From positions 186,001 to 250,000 of the forward strand of contig JAUJNF010000002.1 of the NCBI GenBank assembly GCA_030446485.1: a stretch of DNA of 64,000 nucleotides, written 5' to 3'. How positions within the stretch are numbered: the stretch's first letter is position 1; each line of letters starts with the position of its first letter. This document shows positions 60,626-64,000 of this stretch, piece after piece. Origin of the DNA: Thermoleophilaceae bacterium. GTDB taxonomy: Bacteria; Actinomycetota; Thermoleophilia; Solirubrobacterales; Thermoleophilaceae. Both the position numbers and the translations under genes were made by a program. The notes under the pieces were generated by a model. It saw only the letters and a program-made list of their open reading frames with translations, did not search any database and was not told where the DNA came from.

Positions 60626-60659
60626 CCCACGCCGCTCCGGCGAGCGCGCCCAGCGTGGG
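60626..60659 (-). terminator. Hairpin downstream of the RNase H-like gene
   Basis: CCCACGC (60626-60632) pairs with GCGTGGG (60653-60659), with an inner stem CGCTC/GAGCG. It lies about 25 bp past the corrected stop of the RNase H-like gene, supporting that shorter 3' end. No T-run is seen. Confidence 0.5.
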
Positions 60660-60683
60660 TGACCGCCCCACCCGCTCTGTTCA

Positions 60684-61495
60684 CTACGGAGCCTTTGGAA
60701 CCTCGCCGTAGACCTCCGCGATCTCGGGTTGCTCGTGTCATCGTTGAAGCGGACCTCATACGAATGGCCCGCTGACAGCACGATCGGGGGTTCCGAGTAG
60801 ATGAAGTCAACCGCCTCGAAGTACGGGCTGTCGTCAGAGACGACTTCGTACTTGTACTCGTACTGTCGTGGGAGGGCGTGGTACTTGTCCGTGATGATGT
60901 GGATCGTCGCGTCCTGGCCCTCCATCTGGACGCTCCCTCGGCTCACCTGATGCGGACTCCTCTTCCTGCGAACGCGGCTAGGTGTTAGCGGCTCGTTGAA
61001 GGCCTGGTCCGCGGATGCCTTGGCGAGGCGATCGACTGCCTTCGCGTGTGGACTCTTCTTGCCCTTGATCCACGTGAAGTCGATGCGGATGCCGTACTGC
61101 TGAGTAGTTAGCCGCGCGAGTTCCTTCCATAGCTCCGCATTCCTGACGGGCGTCCCGTCTGCCGTCGTCCAGCCCGCGTGCGGCCAAGTCGATCTCGCGT
61201 TGTTTAGGTTTTCCACGACGTACATGGAGTCCGTGTAGATGACGATCTTCGTGAACCGCGAGAGATCAACTGACGAGTTGCGCCCTGTCGCCTCCTTGAT
61301 CGCGGTGATGCAGGCCAGAAGCTCCATCTGCTGATTGGTCGCTTCCTTGTAGCCCGCGTGCGCCGAGTCATGGGTGACCTCGTGCCCGTCATCGCCCACC
61401 GTTACGAACCGATAACCAATCCCTCCACGTCTGGGGTGCGAGAACGACGACCCATCGGTGTAGATGTTGAGGGCATTTTCGTCCAGAGCCTCCAT
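60684..61495 (-). CDS. RNase HI-domain protein with a C-terminal beta-rich extension, probable frameshift
   Basis: Residues 1-165 form an RNase H fold with all four catalytic acids: Asp in LNIYTDGSSF, Glu in NQQMELLACITAIK, Asp in VIYTDSMYVVENL and Asp in KAVDRLAKASADQ. About 100 more residues (DATIHIITDKYHALPRQYEY, SEPPIVLSAGHSYEVRFNDD) form an unfamiliar beta-rich domain. As sequenced, the frame continues to 60506 with Arg-rich sequence. Assuming one base lost near 60738 gives the ending EIAEVYGEVPKAP and a TAG at 60684, just before a hairpin. I prefer that end. ATG 61495 is used. It probably cleaves RNA in RNA-DNA hybrids. Confidence 0.78.
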
Positions 61496-61721
61496 GGCGC
61501 GCCGCCAAGTACAGCCGACGGCCCTTACCCGCGGACGCCCCATCGGTGGTCGGTGGCTCCGTACCACTTCGTCTTGCCTCCGATGTGTGGGAGGACTACC
61601 CCGTCGTTAGCCGCTGGCCTCAGGAGGAGCGGGATTCTTCTTCTAGGGATCCCAGGACCCCTCCCAACGCCCGCGATCCCCAGCGGAGGGGGGACAAGCA
61701 TCGAAAATGCGTCCTAAAGCT

Positions 61722-61750
61722 CCGACAGCCGATAACAAGTTTGCTATGGT
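61722..61750 (+). promoter_or_regulatory. Putative promoter of the XRE regulator
   Basis: CCGACA (61722-61727) and TATGGT (61745-61750) are 17 nt apart, with a TGC extension before the -10. They lie 36 nt upstream of the XRE-family ATG. Confidence 0.5.
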
Positions 61751-61786
61751 CGAGTCGTTGTGTTCCGCTAACGAGAGGCGCTGGTC

Positions 61787-62179
61787 ATGAAGCTCAGCGA
61801 TATGCAGACGTCCGATGAGGTGCTCGCTGAGGACCTGAAGGACTCCGCCTTCCGCGCTGAGTGGGAGCGAACCGCCCTCGCCCGCGCCATCGCGAATCAA
61901 GTCATCGCTTACCGCGCGAACCACAACCTCTCTCAGAGTCAGCTCGCTGCGCGGCTCGGGATGCGCCAACCGCAGGTTGCTCGGCTAGAGGCCGCTGAGC
62001 ACAACCCCAGCATCGAAACACTCATCAGGCTTGCGGGCGTGCTCGACATCGAGTTCGCCATTGACATCCGTCCGGCGGCGCGGCCGACGAGGCTCGTGAA
62101 CAAGCGCGCGCAAACGACTGCCGCGCTTTCGGTGACCTCGGTCGGGACCACGGAAGTGCTCGTCGCCGCCGGCGCGTAA
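61787..62179 (+). CDS. XRE-family helix-turn-helix regulator (HigA-like)
   Basis: This 130-aa DNA-binding protein has a DEVLAEDLKDSAFRAEWERT N-terminal segment and an XRE helix-turn-helix (LSQSQLAARLGMRQPQVARL, EAAEHNPSIETLIRLAGVLD). This arrangement is typical of HigA-type antitoxins whose RelE-like toxin usually lies upstream. No toxin gene is seen on either side; about 290 bp upstream hold no recognisable frame. It may be an orphan antitoxin or a plain regulator. It looks acquired, with a lower GC bias than the flanking core genes. ATG 61787 is used. Confidence 0.85.
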   Translation: MKLSDMQTSDEVLAEDLKDSAFRAEWERTALARAIANQVIAYRANHNLSQSQLAARLGMRQPQVARLEAAEHNPSIETLIRLAGVLDIEFAIDIRPAARPTRLVNKRAQTTAALSVTSVGTTEVLVAAGA

Positions 62180-62200
62180 GCGTTTCGCCGGGCGGACGCT
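62179..62200 (+). terminator. Possible terminator of the XRE gene
   Basis: AGCGT (62179-62183) and ACGCT (62196-62200) flank an inner CGC/GCG stem immediately after the stop codon, followed by TCTTAG. This is a weak candidate. Confidence 0.35.
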
Positions 62201-62263
62201 CTTAGTGGGACTCGTCGCCCTCGAGCTGGTTCGGGTAGCCGGCCCCGTCCCACCGCTCGTGCA

Positions 62264-62872
62264 CTAGCGGCGGACGAACCGCGCGAAATAGCCGAGCGGC
62301 GTCCCCGAGCGCTCGGCGAACGCCAAGCCGGCGCGTTCGGCGCGTTCCAGGAGCCGCCCCGGACTCACCCAATGCGGATCGCCGAACAACTCGCCCACCA
62401 CCAGGCGACCGCCGGGCCTGAGCACCCGGGCAAGGTCGCGCAGGGCTGCTTCCTGGTCGGGTATCTCCCCGAGAACCGTGACCAGGTACGCGGCATCGAA
62501 GGTCCGGTCGGCGTACGCCAGCTCGCGCGCGTCACCCCGGCTCGGCACGATGTTCTCGATACCGGCCTCGCGCGCACGGCGCATCGTGTGGTCGAGCATC
62601 TCCTGTTGGAGGTCGAAGATGTCGAGCTGCCCAGGCGCGATCCAACCCGCGACGTGCAGGCTGTAGTAGCCGGTTCCGGGGCCGACCTCCAGCACGCGCT
62701 CGCCCGGCGCGAGCGCGAGCACCTCGCGAAGCCGAGCGCGCGTGACGAACGGGTGCGGCGCCTCGATCCAGAAGCGCTGGCCGTACGGGCATGCGGACGG
62801 GTTCTTGCGCCACCACAACGCGCTCGCGCCGACCGCGGCGCCGGCTGCGAGCCCGAGCGCCTTCGCGTTCAC
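62264..62872 (-). CDS. Class I SAM-dependent methyltransferase with N-terminal hydrophobic segment
   Basis: This 202-aa protein has an N-terminal hydrophobic segment (ALGLAAGAAVGASALWW). A Rossmann methyltransferase core follows, with VLEVGPGTGYYSLHVAGWIA (SAM loop), LDIFDLQQEMLDHTMRRARE, SRGDARELAYADRTFDAAYL and VLRPGGRLVVGELFGDPHWV. GTG 62872 overlaps the cation-transporter stop as GTGA, so it belongs to the arsR-CDF operon. The substrate is unknown. A metal or metalloid methylation role is suggested only by context, since the Cys pattern of ArsM is not seen. Confidence 0.82.
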   Translation of the reverse strand: MNAKALGLAAGAAVGASALWWRKNPSACPYGQRFWIEAPHPFVTRARLREVLALAPGERVLEVGPGTGYYSLHVAGWIAPGQLDIFDLQQEMLDHTMRRAREAGIENIVPSRGDARELAYADRTFDAAYLVTVLGEIPDQEAALRDLARVLRPGGRLVVGELFGDPHWVSPGRLLERAERAGLAFAERSGTPLGYFARFVRR

Positions 62873-63588
62873 GGCGCAGTCCTGCCGTCGTGGTCGCAGC
62901 AGGCGTCGCTCGCGGCGACTCCAGCGAGCGGATCGCCGACGCACGCACAGCCTTCACCGCGCCAGGCTTCCATGCCCTCCTTGACCGCGACGCCGGCGAT
63001 CAGCAGGCCGACGATGGGGTCTAGCCACCACGCACCGGCCGCCGCGTTCCCGAGCAGGCCCACGAGCAGCGCCGCGGCAAGGTACGCGCAGAGCATGTTC
63101 TGCCGCCCCTCACCCTTGGTGGCGGCGGACCCGAGCCGGTCAGCAAGCCGCTGCTTGGCGAGGCCGAGGTACGGCATGACGACGACGCTCGACGCGCTCA
63201 GGGCGATGCCGAGCCAGGACACGTCCGCGCGCTCGCCCTCGACGAGCGCCGTGACCGACTCGTAGCCGACGTAGGGCGCGAGAATGAAGAACTGGATGGC
63301 GACGAGCTGCTGCGCGCGCTTCTCCGCGGACTCGCTGTTCACTCTGCTTGACGCCCACCGCCAGACGATGATGCCGCTCGCGAAGCCTTCGATCGCGGAG
63401 TCGATGCCGAAGCCGATGAGCGCCACCGAGCCGGCGATGACGCCCGCGAAGATGGCGATGCCGCCTTCGAGCGCCATGTACACGAGGCTCGCCCACGAGA
63501 GCCAGCGCACCCGGCGGGCGAGCTGCTGACGCGCATCGTCCGGGGCCGTAGCCGGCTGCCCCGCGCGGGCCACCGACAGCGTGCTCAC
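62869..63588 (-). CDS. Cation diffusion facilitator (CDF)-like transporter with Cys-rich tail
   Basis: This 239-aa membrane transporter is probably a metal efflux protein. It shows CDF-style helices with the metal-site aspartates in IGFGIDSAIEGFASGIIVWR and WWLDPIVGLLIAGVAVKEGM. The usual long cytosolic C-terminal domain is replaced by a short tail containing GCACVGDP and DACCDHDG, which may bind metal. GTG 63588 overlaps the ArsR stop as GTGA. Coupling to an ArsR-type sensor implies metal-induced expression. Confidence 0.82.
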   Translation of the reverse strand: MSTLSVARAGQPATAPDDARQQLARRVRWLSWASLVYMALEGGIAIFAGVIAGSVALIGFGIDSAIEGFASGIIVWRWASSRVNSESAEKRAQQLVAIQFFILAPYVGYESVTALVEGERADVSWLGIALSASSVVVMPYLGLAKQRLADRLGSAATKGEGRQNMLCAYLAAALLVGLLGNAAAGAWWLDPIVGLLIAGVAVKEGMEAWRGEGCACVGDPLAGVAASDACCDHDGRTAP

Positions 63589-63935
63589 GCCGGCACCTCC
63601 GCCGTGAGGCTCGTGAGCAGCGCCGCGCCGGCGGGCGTCAGGGCGTACATGACCATCTTGCCCTCGCGGCGCGACGCCACGAGGCCGGCGGCGCGCAGCG
63701 CGCGGAGGTGATGGGAGACCAGGTTCTCGGCACGCTCCGCGACCCACGCGATGTCGCAAACGCACAGCTCGTCGGTCGCGGCGAGCGCGTTGGCAATCGT
63801 CAGGCGAGTCGGATCGCCGAGCGCCTTGGCACGCTCGGCGATGAGGCGCGCGGCGTCGTCCGAGAGGCGCGCGGCGCGCAGGCGCTCGGCCCTCGGCAGG
63901 TCGAGGCAGAGCAGCTCACAGCGGTCGCCGGTCAC
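63585..63935 (-). CDS. ArsR/SmtB-family metal sensor (CadC-like)
   Basis: This winged-helix repressor of about 116 aa has the Cys-x-Cys metal site in DELCVCDIAWVAERAENLVS on the alpha3 helix. An N-terminal CELLC can complete a CadC-type site. The DNA-recognition helix is LVSHHLRALRAAGLV and the wing KMVMYALTPAG. The start is taken as GTG 63935; a TTG at 63953 would overlap the operator. A 28-bp inverted repeat at 63951-63978 is the probable operator. Metal binding should release DNA and induce the transporter and methyltransferase. Confidence 0.88.
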   Translation of the reverse strand: MTGDRCELLCLDLPRAERLRAARLSDDAARLIAERAKALGDPTRLTIANALAATDELCVCDIAWVAERAENLVSHHLRALRAAGLVASRREGKMVMYALTPAGAALLTSLTAEVPA

Positions 63936-63950
63936 GGCCGCGCATGGTAG

Positions 63951-63978
63951 CAACGTCTCAACGGATGTTGAGGCGTTG
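63951..63978. promoter_or_regulatory. ArsR operator: 28-bp inverted repeat
   Basis: Arms CAACGTCTCAAC (63951-63962) and GTTGAGGCGTTG (63967-63978) match at 11 of 12 positions around a GGAT spacer. The TCAAC-N4-GTTGA core resembles known ArsR/SmtB operators. It lies just upstream of the arsR start. Confidence 0.7.
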
Positions 63979-64000
63979 AACTCCCTCGACGTGTCGCGTG

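Noticed and set aside
59543-62263. Integration site repeat of the tRNA-Glu 3' end
   Set aside because: I found no second copy of the tRNA tail within the window, so no att pair can be claimed.

Overview
The window is 64 kb of very GC-rich bacterial DNA with actinobacterial gene order and start-codon habits: many GTG and TTG starts and 4-8 nt GTGA/ATGA overlaps. A complete mraZ-to-ftsZ division and cell-wall cluster, split GcvPA/GcvPB glycine dehydrogenase subunits, a meso-diaminopimelate-type MurE, Tad pilus genes and a phytoene/squalene synthase point to Actinomycetota, most likely Thermoleophilia (Solirubrobacterales-like). The lineage is inference.

Layout. 0-4 kb: glycine cleavage genes gcvT-gcvH-gcvPA-gcvPB on the minus strand, with gcvPB cut by the window edge. 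4-10.4 kb: a class I aminotransferase, a MoaD-like/BNR-repeat pair, a DrrAB-like ABC exporter and a sugar-acid dehydratase. 10.4-28.9 kb, minus strand: the dcw cluster in the order mraZ, rsmH, ftsL-like, ftsI, murE, murF, mraY, murD, ftsW, murG, [anti-sigma-like ATPase and sodB inserted], murC, murB, ftsQ, [truncated ftsZ joined to a truncated ftsQ], ftsZ, greA. A three-repeat MraZ box lies upstream of mraZ. 29-32 kb: tadA-tadB-tadC. 32-35.6 kb: a pyruvate/2-oxoacid dehydrogenase operon (E1alpha, E1beta, E2). 35.8-43.2 kb: mixed housekeeping genes and a terpenoid triad. 43.2-46.2 kb: a SAM hydroxide adenosyltransferase and a cpaB-histidine kinase-response regulator set. 46.3-52.1 kb: an unknown protein, a degenerate Rho paralogue, glpD, a nitroreductase and an MFS exporter. 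52.2-59.4 kb: a cobalamin-riboswitch operon. 59.4-64 kb: tRNA-Glu, an MBL hydrolase, an RNase H-like gene and an XRE regulator that look acquired, then a metal-responsive ArsR-CDF-methyltransferase operon.

Most notable system. At 52.2-59.4 kb, one minus-strand operon behind a clear B12 riboswitch encodes three secreted DUF4430-like proteins, an ECF T component, a fused double ECF ATPase, and an ECF S component fused to an extracellular alpha/alpha-toroid domain with a C-terminal membrane anchor. Vertebrate intrinsic factor and transcobalamin are built from an alpha6/alpha6 barrel plus a DUF4430-type beta domain. The operon therefore looks like a split, surface-displayed, intrinsic-factor-like corrinoid capture device coupled to an ECF importer.

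Sequence quality. Many essential genes between 0 and 31 kb carry single-base indels whose correction restores textbook protein sequence (gcvPA, gcvPB, murC, murG, ftsW, sodB, tadB and others). ftsI contains an exact 55-bp tandem duplication. These look like assembly or base-calling errors more than real pseudogenes. The ftsZ/ftsQ duplication is different: the copies are diverged and have their own promoter, so it may be real.
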